A stretch of DNA of 42,797 nt from Actinomycetes bacterium. GTDB lineage: Bacteria > Actinomycetota > Thermoleophilia > BMS3ABIN01. This document shows, in pieces, positions 1 through 8,668 of this stretch. The notes under the pieces were generated by a model, which saw nothing but the letters and a program-made list of their open reading frames with translations, did not search any database and was not told the DNA's origin. The stretch covers positions 77,422 to 120,218 of the forward strand of contig JAJYXB010000017.1 in assembly GCA_021791195.1 (NCBI GenBank), read 5' to 3'. The position numbers and the translations under genes are program-made. Within the stretch, counting starts at the first letter, position 1. The number at the start of each line of letters is the position of its first letter.

Positions 1-411
1 CAGCCGCCGGCTCAATCCCCAGTTCTCTACCCGGCCGCCGGCGGTATACCGCGAGCCGAGCACGAGGTCAGCCTGCTGGATGGCTTCCAGGAACGCCGGA
101 ATAGAGGCGGGGTCGTGCGAAAAGTCGCAGTCCATCTCGAAGATGTAATCGGTGCCGGTCTTGAGCGCCTCGCGGAACCCGGCGATGTAGGCGGGGCCGA
201 TGCCCTGTTTCCCGGCGCGGTGCACCACGGACAGGTTCGGGTGGCGGCCGGCCAGCCCGTCGGCGATGTCGCCGGTGCCGTCGGGGGAGTTGTCATCCAC
301 GACCAGGATGCGGCCGTCGAGACTGTTGTTCTCAAAGACTTCCTGCAGCGCAGAGACGAAACGCGCCAGGTTCTCTCGCTCGTTATAGGTTGGGATGATT
401 ACGGTAAACAT
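1..411 (-). CDS. Family 2 glycosyltransferase, DPM1-like (3' end outside window)
   Basis: Translating the minus strand from the ATG at 411 gives an open frame of 137 codons that runs off the window edge. It begins MFTVIIPTYNERENLARFV and contains VVDDNSPDGTG and an EMDCDFSHDP segment. These are the GT-A nucleotide-binding and D-x-D-like motifs of dolichol/polyprenyl-phosphate mannosyltransferases (GT2). The likely role is transfer of a sugar from a nucleotide donor to polyprenyl phosphate at the cytoplasmic membrane, for cell-envelope glycan or lipoprotein work. An AAGGA-like ribosome site lies upstream of the ATG. Whether a C-terminal membrane domain follows cannot be seen. The family call is firm; the substrate is not. 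Confidence 0.85.
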   Translation of the reverse strand, partial: MFTVIIPTYNERENLARFVSALQEVFENNSLDGRILVVDDNSPDGTGDIADGLAGRHPNLSVVHRAGKQGIGPAYIAGFREALKTGTDYIFEMDCDFSHDPASIPAFLEAIQQADLVLGSRYTAGGRVENWGLSRRL

Positions 412-552
412 TTGGTATCGATCCTTCGGTTGCGCCCGGCGCCCCTAACAATTTAGCGGTTTTTGACTGTAAATGCGAAGTGGGACGCGGCGATGCTGGC
501 GGCCCGGCTGCCGGCATCCGCTCCCGGAGTTGATCGGCGCCGGTCCATCCGG

Positions 553-1329
553 TTACGTCACCAGCCGGCGGAACATGCTGCGCACCGCCAGCTCCGTGAA
601 GATTAGCGTCGTCGCCAGGGCGTAGGCCGCTTCCGGCAGCAGATGCCAGGAGTAACGGCTCAGCATCAGGGATCGGGTGATGTCGATGTAGCTCGTGAAG
701 GGGATCACCCAGGCGAACAGCTGCACCGGCTCGGGAAAGCGGGAGATGGGGAAGAAGGTGCCGCAGAGGAACTGCGCCGGCAGGACGAAGCCGGCGAAGT
801 AGAAGCGGAAGTACTCCATCTGGGCGATGCGGCTGGTGACCAGGATGGCGATGGCGGCGAAATTGAACGCCGCCAGAAACATGATCACCGGCGCGAACAC
901 TGCCGCCCAGTGGTCGATAACGCCGATGGCCAGCAGCGCGATCAGTACCAGCACCGAATTGACGAAGCCGCGCGTGGCGCCCCAGAGGATCTCCGCCAGA
1001 CTCACCTCGCCGGCGCTGATCGGCGTTGAGATCATCCCCTCGAAGGTGTTCTGGATCTTCATCCGGAAGAAGGAGCCGTAGGTGCACTCGAAAGTCGCCT
1101 GCATGATGGCGGCGCTGCCGAGGATGCCGGCGGCGACGAACTTTACGTAGGGGACACCCTCGATGTCGGAGATGTATGAGCCCAGCCCCAGCCCGAAGAC
1201 GAAGATGAAGAGCATCGGCTCCACCAGCGCCGGGATGATATTGAACTTCAGCAGCGCAACATAAACCTGCGCATTACGCAACCAGACGCGCAGGAAGGCC
1301 GGCGTTACGGAGAGCAGCCCCTCGTTCAT
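553..1329 (-). CDS. ABC-2 type transporter permease
   Basis: A 258-residue integral membrane protein with about six hydrophobic segments, of the DrrB/NodJ type of ABC-2 permease. The N-terminal half has VEPMLFIFVFGLGLG and the C-terminal half has LCGTFFPISRFPEPVQ, a typical periplasmic-loop region of this family. Its start overlaps the stop of the upstream ATPase gene by 4 nt, so the two are translationally coupled and form one exporter. The cargo (drug, lipid or polysaccharide) cannot be told from sequence. The nearby polyprenyl-phosphate glycosyltransferase makes envelope glycan or lipid export one possibility, but this is only inference. Confidence 0.88.
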   Translation of the reverse strand: MNEGLLSVTPAFLRVWLRNAQVYVALLKFNIIPALVEPMLFIFVFGLGLGSYISDIEGVPYVKFVAAGILGSAAIMQATFECTYGSFFRMKIQNTFEGMISTPISAGEVSLAEILWGATRGFVNSVLVLIALLAIGVIDHWAAVFAPVIMFLAAFNFAAIAILVTSRIAQMEYFRFYFAGFVLPAQFLCGTFFPISRFPEPVQLFAWVIPFTSYIDITRSLMLSRYSWHLLPEAAYALATTLIFTELAVRSMFRRLVT

Positions 1330-2231
1330 GCCCGGATCTCCCGGCCGGTCAGCTTCATGAAGACATCTTCGAGCGAAGCCGGCCTGAGCACCCGCTCCAC
1401 GCCGGGCCAGGCGCGCAGCAACCCGTCGAAATCTGCCGCCGCGCCCGAATAAAAATAAAGATTCTGGCCGCTGTCCTGGTGGCTCAGGTGCGGGAACTGC
1501 TGCAGGATCCGGCGCCGGAGCTCGCCGCCGGCGCGCAGCTCCAGCACGAAAGCAGGCACGTGCTTGCGGATCAGCTCCGGGGGGCTGCCCTCATCGATGC
1601 GCCGCGCTTCATCCATGATGATGATGTCATCGCAGAGCTTCTGCGCCTCATCCATGTAATGCGTGGTGATCAGCAGCGTGATGCCGCGGTCCTTCAGCTC
1701 CAGCAGCCTGTCCCAGATGAGGTGCCTTACCTGCGGGTCGAGGCCGGTGGTCGGTTCGTCGAGGATGATCAGCTCCGGGTTGTTGATCAGCGCCCGCGAC
1801 AGGATCAGCCGCCGCTTCATGCCTCCCGACAGCGACGGCACGGGTGCGTCCGCGCGGTCGCTCAGGTGCATGAACTGAAGCTGTTCGAGGCAGCGTTCGC
1901 GCGCCAGCCGCCGCGGCAGGCCGAAATAACGTGCATAGACCATCAGGTTCTGCCAGGTGGTCAGGTCAGGGTCGAGATTGTTCTCTTGGGGGACGACTCC
2001 CAGCCGCGCCTTGATCTGCCTGGGCTGATCCGTCACGTCCATGCCGAAGACTTTCAGCGTACCGGAAGTGGGCCTGACGATGCAGTAGATCATCTTCATC
2101 GTCGTGGTCTTGCCGGCGCCGTTGGGGCCGACGAGGCCGTAACAGCGCCCGCGGCCGACCTCGAAGCTGAGTGAGTCGACCGCCACGAGATCTCCGTAGC
2201 GCTTGCTCAGCGATTGCGCTTCGATGACCAT
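1326..2231 (-). CDS. ABC transporter ATP-binding protein (DrrA/NodI type)
   Basis: A 301-residue ATPase. Walker A is GPNGAGKTT near residue 34, the signature is LSGGMKRR near 135, Walker B is LIILDEPTTGLDP near 155, and the H-loop is ITTHYMDEA. A C-terminal extension of about 80 residues after the nucleotide-binding domain matches the DrrA/NodI subfamily that partners ABC-2 permeases. It energises the permease encoded directly downstream, which it overlaps by 4 nt. The start ATG at 2231 gives the normal family N-terminus (VIEAQSLSKRYGDLVAVD). The divergent copA begins 120 bp away, so both promoters must lie in that gap. Confidence 0.92.
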   Translation of the reverse strand: MVIEAQSLSKRYGDLVAVDSLSFEVGRGRCYGLVGPNGAGKTTTMKMIYCIVRPTSGTLKVFGMDVTDQPRQIKARLGVVPQENNLDPDLTTWQNLMVYARYFGLPRRLARERCLEQLQFMHLSDRADAPVPSLSGGMKRRLILSRALINNPELIILDEPTTGLDPQVRHLIWDRLLELKDRGITLLITTHYMDEAQKLCDDIIIMDEARRIDEGSPPELIRKHVPAFVLELRAGGELRRRILQQFPHLSHQDSGQNLYFYSGAAADFDGLLRAWPGVERVLRPASLEDVFMKLTGREIRA

Positions 2232-2351
2232 TGATCAGCTCCCGGTTTGTCAATTCGGGCGGGCGGATGAAGCTTTTGGCGCCACCGCCAGTCCAACTAA
2301 TGGGCGATTCCAGCAGCCTTGGCCGGTCGGAATAATCTAGAATATACATTG

Positions 2352-4793
2352 ATGGAAACTGCCACCAAAAAGATAACCTTACCCATCGAGGGCATGACCT
2401 GTGCATCCTGCGTGGAGCGCAACGCGCGGGCGCTGCGCGCGCTGCCGGGTGTGGCCTCCGCCGAGGTCAACTTCGCCACGGAAAAGGCCGCGGTCGAGTA
2501 CGACCCCGCGCGGATCAGCCCCGCCGAGCTTGTCAACGCCGTGGAGCGCGCCGGCTATAAAGTCATCACCGAGAAACTCGACATCGCTGTCGCCGGCATG
2601 ACCTGCGCCTCGTGTGTCGAGCGGGTCGAGAAAGCGCTGCAGCGCGCTGACGGCGTAGTGGCGGCGTCGGTCAACTTCGCCACCGAGCGCGCCACCGCCC
2701 GGATCATCGCCGGCGAGACATCGCTGGAAGAGCTGGCCCGGATCATCGAACAGGCCGGTTACAAAGTGATCGGGACCGGTGAGCCCGGCGCCGCCACGGG
2801 CGAGGGGGCCGAAGATGCGGAGGCGCGGCTCCGGCGGCGTGAATACCGCCGCCTGCAGTTAAAGGTGCTTGCGGGCGCCGTCATCTCCGTGCCCGTGTTT
2901 CTGGGCAGCATGTTCGACCTGGGACAGCTCAGCAACCCGTACGTCCTCTGGGCGCTGACTACGCCCGTGCAGTTCTGGGTCGGCTGGCAGTTCATCTCCG
3001 GCGCCGTCGCAGCCGGCCGTCACCGCTCGACCAACATGAACACCCTTGTTGCCGTCGGCTCGCTGTCGGCATATCTCTACAGCCTTTCGGGCGTGATCTT
3101 CAGCTCGTTCTATGAAAGCAGGGGTCTGATGGTGCCGATGTACTTCGACACCGCCGCCGTCATCATCACCCTGATCCTGTTCGGCCGCATGCTCGAGGCG
3201 CGCGCCAAGGGCCAGACCTCGGCGGCGATCAGGAAGCTGATGGGTCTGCGGCCGAAAACGGCGCGGGTGGTGCGCGGCGGCGCCGAGCTGGACGTTCCCG
3301 TGGATGAGGTCGCCGATGGCGACATCGTCGTCGTGCGTCCGGGGGAGAAGGTGCCGGTGGACGGTATCGTCACCGAGGGCGAATCGAGCATCGACGAGTC
3401 GATGATCAGCGGCGAGAGCATGCCGGTCGACAAGCAGGCCGGCGACGAAGTCATCGGCGCCACCATCAACAGGATGGGCAGCTTCCGCTTTCGCGCTACC
3501 AGGGTGGGCAAGGAAACAGCACTGGCACAGATAATCCGTCTGGTCCAGGAAGCGCAGGGGTCGAAGCCGCCGATCGCCCGTCTGGCGGACGTGATCGCCG
3601 GCTACTTCGTCCCGGCGGTCTTCGGCATTGCCGCGCTGACGTTCGCCATCTGGATCATCTTCGGGCCGCCGCCGGTTTTCACCCATGCGCTGCTCAGCTT
3701 TGTAGCTGTGCTGGTGATCGCCTGTCCGTGTGCGCTGGGTCTGGCGACGCCGACGGCCATCATGGTTGGCACCGGCAAGGGCGCTGAGGCGGGTGTGCTC
3801 ATCCGCGGCGGCGACTCTCTGGAGACGGCACACAAGATCGACACCATCGTACTGGACAAGACCGGCACGCTCACGCGCGGCGAACCCGCCATCACCGACA
3901 TCATCACCGATGGTTGGGACGAGCGCCAGGTGCTGCGGCTGGCCGCCGCCGCCGAACGCGGCTCCGAGCACCCGCTGGGCGAGGCGATTGTCACGGGCGC
4001 GTTCGAGCGGGGCATCCCCCTGGAGGAAGCTGAAGGGTTCCGCGCCCTCGCCGGTCAGGGGATCGAGGCCACTGTCGCCGGGCATTCGGTACTGATCGGC
4101 AATGTGGGCCTGCTTGCCGGCAGCGGGATGGCGCTGGACGGACTCCAGCAGCATGGACACGTGCTCTCCGGCCAGGGCAAGACGCCGATGTTCGTCGGCA
4201 TCGACAATAACGCCGTGGCCGTGATCGGCGTCGCCGACACGCTCAAGGAGGGTTCGCGCGACGCGGTGGCTTCGCTCAGGAAACTGGGCCTGGAAGTCAT
4301 CATGCTCACCGGCGACAACCGGCGCACCGCTGAAGCCATCGGCGCCGAGGCCGGTGTGGACCGCGTTCTGGCGGAGGTGCTGCCGGAGGAAAAGACAGGC
4401 GAGGTCAAACGGCTGCAGGCGGAAGGCAAGAAAGTAGCAATGGTCGGCGATGGTATCAACGATGCTCCGGCGCTGGCACAGGCGGATGTCGGCATCGCGA
4501 TCGGCACCGGCACCGATGTCGCCATGGAGGCAGCCGACGTCACCCTGATTTCGGGCGACCTGCGAGGCGTGGTTACCGCGATTGCGCTCAGCCGCCGCAC
4601 GATCCAGGTCATCAGGCAGAACCTGTTCTGGGCCTTCTTCTACAACACGGCGCTGATCCCGGTCGCGGCCGGCATCCTCTTCCCGTTCTTCGGCATCCTG
4701 CTGAACCCGATCTTCGCCGCCGGCGCCATGGGGCTTTCCTCGGTGACGGTGGTCAGCAACTCGCTGAGGCTGCGGCGGTTCAAATCATCCTGA
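2352..4793 (+). CDS. copA: Copper-translocating P1B-type ATPase
   Basis: An 813-residue heavy-metal ATPase that exports Cu(I) across the cytoplasmic membrane. Two N-terminal HMA domains each carry GMTCASC (about residues 15 and 83). They are followed by the eight-helix core, the TGES-like actuator loop (SGESMPV), the membrane metal site ACPCALG, the phosphorylation site DKTGTLT, the SEHPLG motif and the hinge [11 protein letters not shown] with these flanks is typical of Cu(I) pumps (P1B-1). I chose ATG 2352 because it puts the first HMA at the usual distance. No good ribosome site precedes it, and a TAGAAT hexamer ends only 8 nt upstream, so the transcript may be leaderless. TTG 2319 and TTG 2349 are alternatives. 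No CsoR-type regulator is seen nearby. Confidence 0.95.
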   Translation: METATKKITLPIEGMTCASCVERNARALRALPGVASAEVNFATEKAAVEYDPARISPAELVNAVERAGYKVITEKLDIAVAGMTCASCVERVEKALQRADGVVAASVNFATERATARIIAGETSLEELARIIEQAGYKVIGTGEPGAATGEGAEDAEARLRRREYRRLQLKVLAGAVISVPVFLGSMFDLGQLSNPYVLWALTTPVQFWVGWQFISGAVAAGRHRSTNMNTLVAVGSLSAYLYSLSGVIFSSFYESRGLMVPMYFDTAAVIITLILFGRMLEARAKGQTSAAIRKLMGLRPKTARVVRGGAELDVPVDEVADGDIVVVRPGEKVPVDGIVTEGESSIDESMISGESMPVDKQAGDEVIGATINRMGSFRFRATRVGKETALAQIIRLVQEAQGSKPPIARLADVIAGYFVPAVFGIAALTFAIWIIFGPPPVFTHALLSFVAVLVIACPCALGLATPTAIMVGTGKGAEAGVLIRGGDSLETAHKIDTIVLDKTGTLTRGEPAITDIITDGWDERQVLRLAAAAERGSEHPLGEAIVTGAFERGIPLEEAEGFRALAGQGIEATVAGHSVLIGNVGLLAGSGMALDGLQQHGHVLSGQGKTPMFVGIDNNAVAVIGVADTLKEGSRDAVASLRKLGLEVIMLTGDNRRTAEAIGAEAGVDRVLAEVLPEEKTGEVKRLQAEGKKVAMVGDGINDAPALAQADVGIAIGTGTDVAMEAADVTLISGDLRGVVTAIALSRRTIQVIRQNLFWAFFYNTALIPVAAGILFPFFGILLNPIFAAGAMGLSSVTVVSNSLRLRRFKSS

Positions 4794-4795
4794 CG

Positions 4796-4872
4796 GGGAC
4801 GTTGTTTTCCTGATTTTCCTAAATGTTTCGTTGGGGGATTGGGAATCAGGAACTTTAGGAAAGCAACGTCCC
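4796..4872. repeat. Palindromic repeat element, copy 1
   Basis: Left end GGGACGTTGTTTTCCTGA faces right end CTTTAGGAAAGCAACGTCCC as an imperfect inverted repeat, 77 bp overall, 2 nt after the copA stop. The same ends occur at 27626-27718. This is the form of a REP-like or MITE-like dispersed palindrome. It can fold into a long hairpin and may also act as a transcript end for copA. Confidence 0.8.
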
Positions 4873-4934
4873 TCTGTTTTCTCGCGGCGCCGTTCGGGGT
4901 AGACTAACCTCAATATTGACTCCGGAGGTGCTCC

Positions 4935-5744
4935 TTGGCCGAAGCGCGAGAACACTATACCATCGCCCACTTTTCCGACATTCATTGTGGCGATCCGCGC
5001 TTCGACGCTTCGTTGATGGAGGAGACCATTGCCGGCATCAACGGCGCCGCGCCGGACCTGGTGATTCTTGCCGGCGATCTTACCGCTGCCGGCTACCGCG
5101 AGCAGTTCGAGGAGGCGAAGCGTTATTTCGACCTGATCGGATGCGGCGAGAAGATCGTCATCGCCGGCAACCACGACACCCGCAACGTCGGTTACCTCCA
5201 CTTTGAGGAGCTTTTCGGCGAGCGGCACACCACGCGCCAGCTGGATTTCAGCGTGCTGCGCGCCGGCGATGGCGAGGAGATCCAGGAACACATCCGGATC
5301 CTGGCGCTTGATTCCACCAAGCCGGACATGAACGACGGCGAGATCGGCCGGCGCAACTACAAGACGATCCGGCAGGAGTTTGCCGAGGAGGAGCCCTACA
5401 AGATATTCGTGCTGCACCATCACTTGGTGAGCATCCCCAACACGGGCCGCGAGCGCAATGTCGTGTGGGATTCGGGCGACGTGCTCCAGCAGCTGAAGGA
5501 CATGAAATGCGATCTGGTCCTGCACGGCCACCGCCACGTCCCTTACAACTGGCCTGTCGGCAATACGCTGATCGTCAGCAGCGGCACGGCCAGCACCTGG
5601 CGCACGCGCGGCTATGTCCAGCCTTCCTACAATCTGATTGAAATCAACTCCGAGACGGTTACCATCACGAACAAGCAGCCCGGCGGCGGCGAAGCCAGGC
5701 GCGAGCGCTTCCACCGCCGCCCGCGGCCGCCGGTAGCCGAGTGA
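4935..5744 (+). CDS. Calcineurin-like metallophosphoesterase
   Basis: A 269-residue protein with the full set of dimetal phosphoesterase motifs: FSDIHCGD (D-x-H), ILAGDLTAAG (G-D), IAGNHDTRN (G-N-H-D), LHHHLV and LHGHRHVP (G-H-x-H). Order and spacing resemble the CpdA/class III cyclic-nucleotide phosphodiesterase branch, but the substrate cannot be fixed from motifs. The start is TTG 4935, seven nt after GGAGGTG. No ATG would preserve the N-terminal beta strand that leads into the D-x-H motif. It lacks a signal peptide and should be cytoplasmic. The gene stands alone between the palindromic repeat and the rhodanese lipoprotein gene. Confidence 0.88.
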   Translation: MAEAREHYTIAHFSDIHCGDPRFDASLMEETIAGINGAAPDLVILAGDLTAAGYREQFEEAKRYFDLIGCGEKIVIAGNHDTRNVGYLHFEELFGERHTTRQLDFSVLRAGDGEEIQEHIRILALDSTKPDMNDGEIGRRNYKTIRQEFAEEEPYKIFVLHHHLVSIPNTGRERNVVWDSGDVLQQLKDMKCDLVLHGHRHVPYNWPVGNTLIVSSGTASTWRTRGYVQPSYNLIEINSETVTITNKQPGGGEARRERFHRRPRPPVAE

Positions 5745-5868
5745 TGCGCCGCGCACGCATGCCTTGCCTTCCTTGGCACTTTACTTAGGTGAGGATAATC
5801 TCTTGCCGCCAGGAGGGGGCATTCTCGACTCCACACGCAGCAGCAACCTGCATCAGGAGGAGAGGCTT

Positions 5869-6903
5869 ATGTCGGGAATTCTGAAGTATTCACTGATAAT
5901 CATGGCTGCCGCCGCGGTGATGCTACCGGCTGCCGTGGCGCTTCCGGGCTGTGGCAGCAGCAGTAGCACTTCTGCGCAGACAGCCACGACCGCGCCGGCC
6001 GGCAACGTCATCGGCGATCGCGCCCAGAACGTGCTGGCTTCCATCGCCAGCACCGGCGACTACGCCGGCAACATGGTCACCGCGAACGTGCTGCAGCAGA
6101 ACCTCTCGCAGGTCTACGTGCTCGACATCCGCCGTAAGGCCGATTACGTCAAGGGCCACATCCCGGGCGCGAAGCAGGTCGAGTTCTCGCAGTGGGCCGC
6201 TCCTCAGAATCTGGCCAGGCTGCCGAAGAACCAGAAGATCGCAGTCGTCTGCTACACCGGCTCTACCGCTGCCGAGGCCACCGCCGGCCTGCGCATGCTC
6301 GGCTACGACGCGGTTGCGCTCAAGGGCGGCATGAACGGCTGGGCGCCCAACGAGACGCAGAGCCAGGTCGCCAGCGAGCTGAGCAACACCAATTATTCGG
6401 ATGTGACTACAGCTTCGCCGGTTTTCGGGCTGCAGGCGGCGCCGGCGACCTTCCGGACGCCGAGCGTCACGGATTACCGGGTTCTGGCGGAGAAGGCCAA
6501 CAAGGTGTTCAGCCAGATGCCAACCAGCGGTGATTTCGCCAACAACATCGTCAGCGCGGCGGGCCTGAGCGCGCTGCTGAACGACGCGACGAAGAAGGAT
6601 ACCGTTTTCGTGCTCGACGTGCGTCAGAAGGCCGATTTCGACAGGGGCCATATCGCCGGCGCCGTCAACATCGACCTGAATGCGGTTGCCGTTCCCGGGA
6701 ACCTGCGGCAGTTGCCGATGAACAAGAAGATCGTGGTCGTCAGCCATTCGGGCAATACCGCCGATCAGGTGGTCACGGTGCTGCGGATGCTCGACTTCGA
6801 CGCCGCAGGGCTGAAGTTCGGCATGATGGGCTGGGATGGCACCGGCAAAGCCGACTATCTGAAGTACATCAAGGCCGCCAACAGGCAGGTCACAACCCGG
6901 TAA
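5869..6903 (+). CDS. Twin-rhodanese lipoprotein, second domain lacking the catalytic Cys
   Basis: A 344-residue protein. The N-terminal hydrophobic segment ends in a lipobox (AVALPGC), so it is probably a lipoprotein on the outer face of the membrane. Two rhodanese-like domains follow. The first has VLDIRRKADYVKGHIPGA and an active-site loop CYTGSTA with Cys128. The second has VLDVRQKADFDRGHIAGA but SHSGNTA, with Ser292 at the Cys position. Both end in the G-G/M-M-x-GW motif. Rhodaneses move sulfane sulfur from donors such as thiosulfate to acceptors; the Cys-less second domain is presumably regulatory or binding only. The start ATG 5869 has AGGAGGAGAGG just upstream. A paralogue follows at 7170 and a hairpin terminator separates the two. 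Confidence 0.88.
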   Translation: MSGILKYSLIIMAAAAVMLPAAVALPGCGSSSSTSAQTATTAPAGNVIGDRAQNVLASIASTGDYAGNMVTANVLQQNLSQVYVLDIRRKADYVKGHIPGAKQVEFSQWAAPQNLARLPKNQKIAVVCYTGSTAAEATAGLRMLGYDAVALKGGMNGWAPNETQSQVASELSNTNYSDVTTASPVFGLQAAPATFRTPSVTDYRVLAEKANKVFSQMPTSGDFANNIVSAAGLSALLNDATKKDTVFVLDVRQKADFDRGHIAGAVNIDLNAVAVPGNLRQLPMNKKIVVVSHSGNTADQVVTVLRMLDFDAAGLKFGMMGWDGTGKADYLKYIKAANRQVTTR

Positions 6904-6931
6904 TCAGGCATGACAGAAATAGTGCCTCCAG

Positions 6932-6968
6932 GCGGGAGCGGGTTGAAAAAGCCTGCTCCCGCTCTTAT
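6932..6968 (+). terminator. Probable intrinsic terminator after the rhodanese lipoprotein gene
   Basis: The 8-bp stem GCGGGAGC (6932-6939) pairs with GCTCCCGC (6955-6962), followed by the T-rich stretch TCTTATATTT. It lies 29 nt past the stop codon. Confidence 0.7.
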
Positions 6969-7124
6969 ATTTGAACGATGTATGGGGCCGCGATTTGTTG
7001 AATCCGCGGTGCCGGGGCCGCGTCTTAAGTAAAAAGCGCGGCGGTGGGGACGGAGGCCGCCCGGGGGGAAAGGGCTGCGCGACCCGCACGATCGTGGATA
7101 TTGTCATCAGGGGGAAATGTTTTG

Positions 7125-7150
7125 GGCGGCCGGCTGACGGGCCGCCTTTT
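7125..7150 (+). terminator. Terminator-like hairpin just upstream of the second twin-rhodanese gene
   Basis: GGCGGC (7125-7130) pairs with GCCGCC (7141-7146), extendable by one base pair, and is followed directly by TTTT. It ends 19 nt before the ATG at 7170, so it would act as an attenuator or insulating terminator rather than as the end of a gene. It is short, and its role is uncertain. Confidence 0.4.
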
Positions 7151-7169
7151 GATACCTGAACGGAGCTTT

Positions 7170-8243
7170 ATGTCAATGGAGCTGACACCATTTGAGAATC
7201 TTGCCGGGCCGCAGGATCACGGAGCGCGGCTTGCCGGCGCGCGGGCCCGTCCGGCCGGATTCGAGGCGCTGCTGGGCCGGGCGCGCCGGGTGCTGGCCTC
7301 GGTTCCCTGGGAAGGCGATTTCATCGCCAACGGCATCTGGGGAATCGATCTGGCGGCGCTGATGGCGTCGCGGCGGGATGAACTGTTCGTGCTGGACGTC
7401 CGCGCGCGCGAAGACTACGATGCCGGGCATATCGAAGGCGCCGTCCACGTCGAGTTCAGCGAGCTGGCGCTCGCGGAGGGTCTCGGCATGTTCCCCAAAG
7501 ACAGGAAGATCATCGTCGTCTGCCAGGCCGGCAGCCTGTCGGCACAGGCGGTGTCCAGCCTGCGGCTGCTGGGTTACGACGCGGCGATGCTGAAGACCGG
7601 CATGAATGGCTGGGCGCCGGGTCCCGGCCGGGAGGAAGCGCTGGCGGTGATCGAGGCGGCGGCATATCCCGTGATCCAGGCTCCGCCGCTGCCCTGCGCG
7701 GCCCCGGAAGCGGCGGGCGCATTCGACCAGCCTGCGCCCGATGAGCGTGAAGCTGTCCTGGCGCGGCTGCAGGAGCAGATGCAGCTGGCGCGGACGGCCA
7801 GTGCGCGTGTGCCGGCGGCGGATCTGGCTGGCGCCGACGGGGCCGGATTTGTGCCGGTGACTGACAGTGCTGGCGTCATCAGCCCGGAGCAGCTGCACAG
7901 AGCGCTGGTGGATCCGGATGCAAGCGAGCGGCTCTTCCTGCTGGACCTGAGGCGCGAAGAAGATTTCGAGGGCGTGGGACATATCGATGGCGCGGTGCGG
8001 ATGGACTTCGACGCCGCGCTGCTGCCGGAGAACCTGGAGCAGTTGCCACACGGCAGGACGATCGTCACCATCTGTTATTCGGGCAACATGGCCGCCCAGC
8101 TGGCGCAGGTCTTGCGGCTGCTCGGTCACGACGCCGCGGTGCTGGCGTATGGCATGGTCGGCTGGAAGCGGACGCCCACCACTTATCTTTATCTGAAGGA
8201 TCTGCAGAAGGGCGACAACCCGGTGGTCAGCCGCCGCCCCTGA
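7170..8243 (+). CDS. Twin-rhodanese protein, cytoplasmic, both Cys present
   Basis: A 357-residue paralogue of the lipoprotein encoded at 5869, but without a signal peptide. The first rhodanese-like domain has FVLDVRAREDYDAGHIEGA and the active loop CQAGSLSA (Cys118). The second has LFLLDLRREEDFEGVGHIDGA and CYSGNMAA (Cys302). Both close with GM-x-GW. A linker of about 90 residues rich in Ala and acidic residues separates the domains. The expected chemistry is sulfur transfer through a Cys persulfide; donor and acceptor are unknown. The open frame extends upstream, but ATG 7170 with CGGAGC in front is the best start. ATG 7176 is also possible. Confidence 0.85.
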   Translation: MSMELTPFENLAGPQDHGARLAGARARPAGFEALLGRARRVLASVPWEGDFIANGIWGIDLAALMASRRDELFVLDVRAREDYDAGHIEGAVHVEFSELALAEGLGMFPKDRKIIVVCQAGSLSAQAVSSLRLLGYDAAMLKTGMNGWAPGPGREEALAVIEAAAYPVIQAPPLPCAAPEAAGAFDQPAPDEREAVLARLQEQMQLARTASARVPAADLAGADGAGFVPVTDSAGVISPEQLHRALVDPDASERLFLLDLRREEDFEGVGHIDGAVRMDFDAALLPENLEQLPHGRTIVTICYSGNMAAQLAQVLRLLGHDAAVLAYGMVGWKRTPTTYLYLKDLQKGDNPVVSRRP

Positions 8244-8493
8244 CGTCCGGATCATCGCCGTTGCTTTCCCGGCCGGGTTCCTCGCCGCCGCCCCTGACGC
8301 CCTTGTCCTGGCCGCTGTCCGCTCCGAGGCCAGGCTCGTAGCCGGTCTCTATTTCTTCCTGCTCGCGGCGGCGTTCCTTCTTGCCGTACTTGGCCTCCTC
8401 ATGGAAGCCGGCACCCGAGCGCGGCCGTCCGGCGAAAGGGTTGCGCGGCTTTGCCGGCCTGGCCGGCCTCGGTTTTTTACGGCGCTGCGACAT
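8227..8493 (-). CDS. Small highly charged hypothetical protein
   Basis: An 88-residue frame on the minus strand that overlaps the tail of the twin-rhodanese gene by 17 bp. The N-terminal half is Lys/Arg/Pro-rich (MSQRRKKPRPARPAKPRNPF), the middle is KYGKKERRREQEEIE, and the tail is Gly/acidic. It has no cysteine-containing or catalytic motif. GGAGGA lies upstream of the ATG at a rather long distance. The composition looks like a small disordered nucleic-acid- or ribosome-associated protein, but no family is recognised, and it could be a chance frame in GC-rich DNA. Confidence 0.42.
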   Translation of the reverse strand: MSQRRKKPRPARPAKPRNPFAGRPRSGAGFHEEAKYGKKERRREQEEIETGYEPGLGADSGQDKGVRGGGEEPGRESNGDDPDVRGGG

Positions 8494-8668
8494 TTTCCGG
8501 AAGAATTCCTCCGCTTGCCCTCGTCACTTTTTGTACGGCTGCCCGCACCGGCACAAGTCTAATCCTGCCGGCTGCAAGTTGAAAGCAGCTTGTGGATGCC
8601 GCAAAATTAAGACAAGATGCGATCAGGCCCCCGGCAGGCTCAGACCATGAAGGATTTTGACATCAATC

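Noticed and set aside
2859-4160. Long minus-strand frame of 433 codons inside copA
   Set aside because: It mirrors the ATPase codons on the other strand; its His/Asp/Arg-rich translation has no domain and CopA is complete on the plus strand.
7173-8255. Minus-strand frame of 360 codons opposite the cytoplasmic twin-rhodanese gene
   Set aside because: Antisense shadow of a well-supported gene; no motif or ribosome site.
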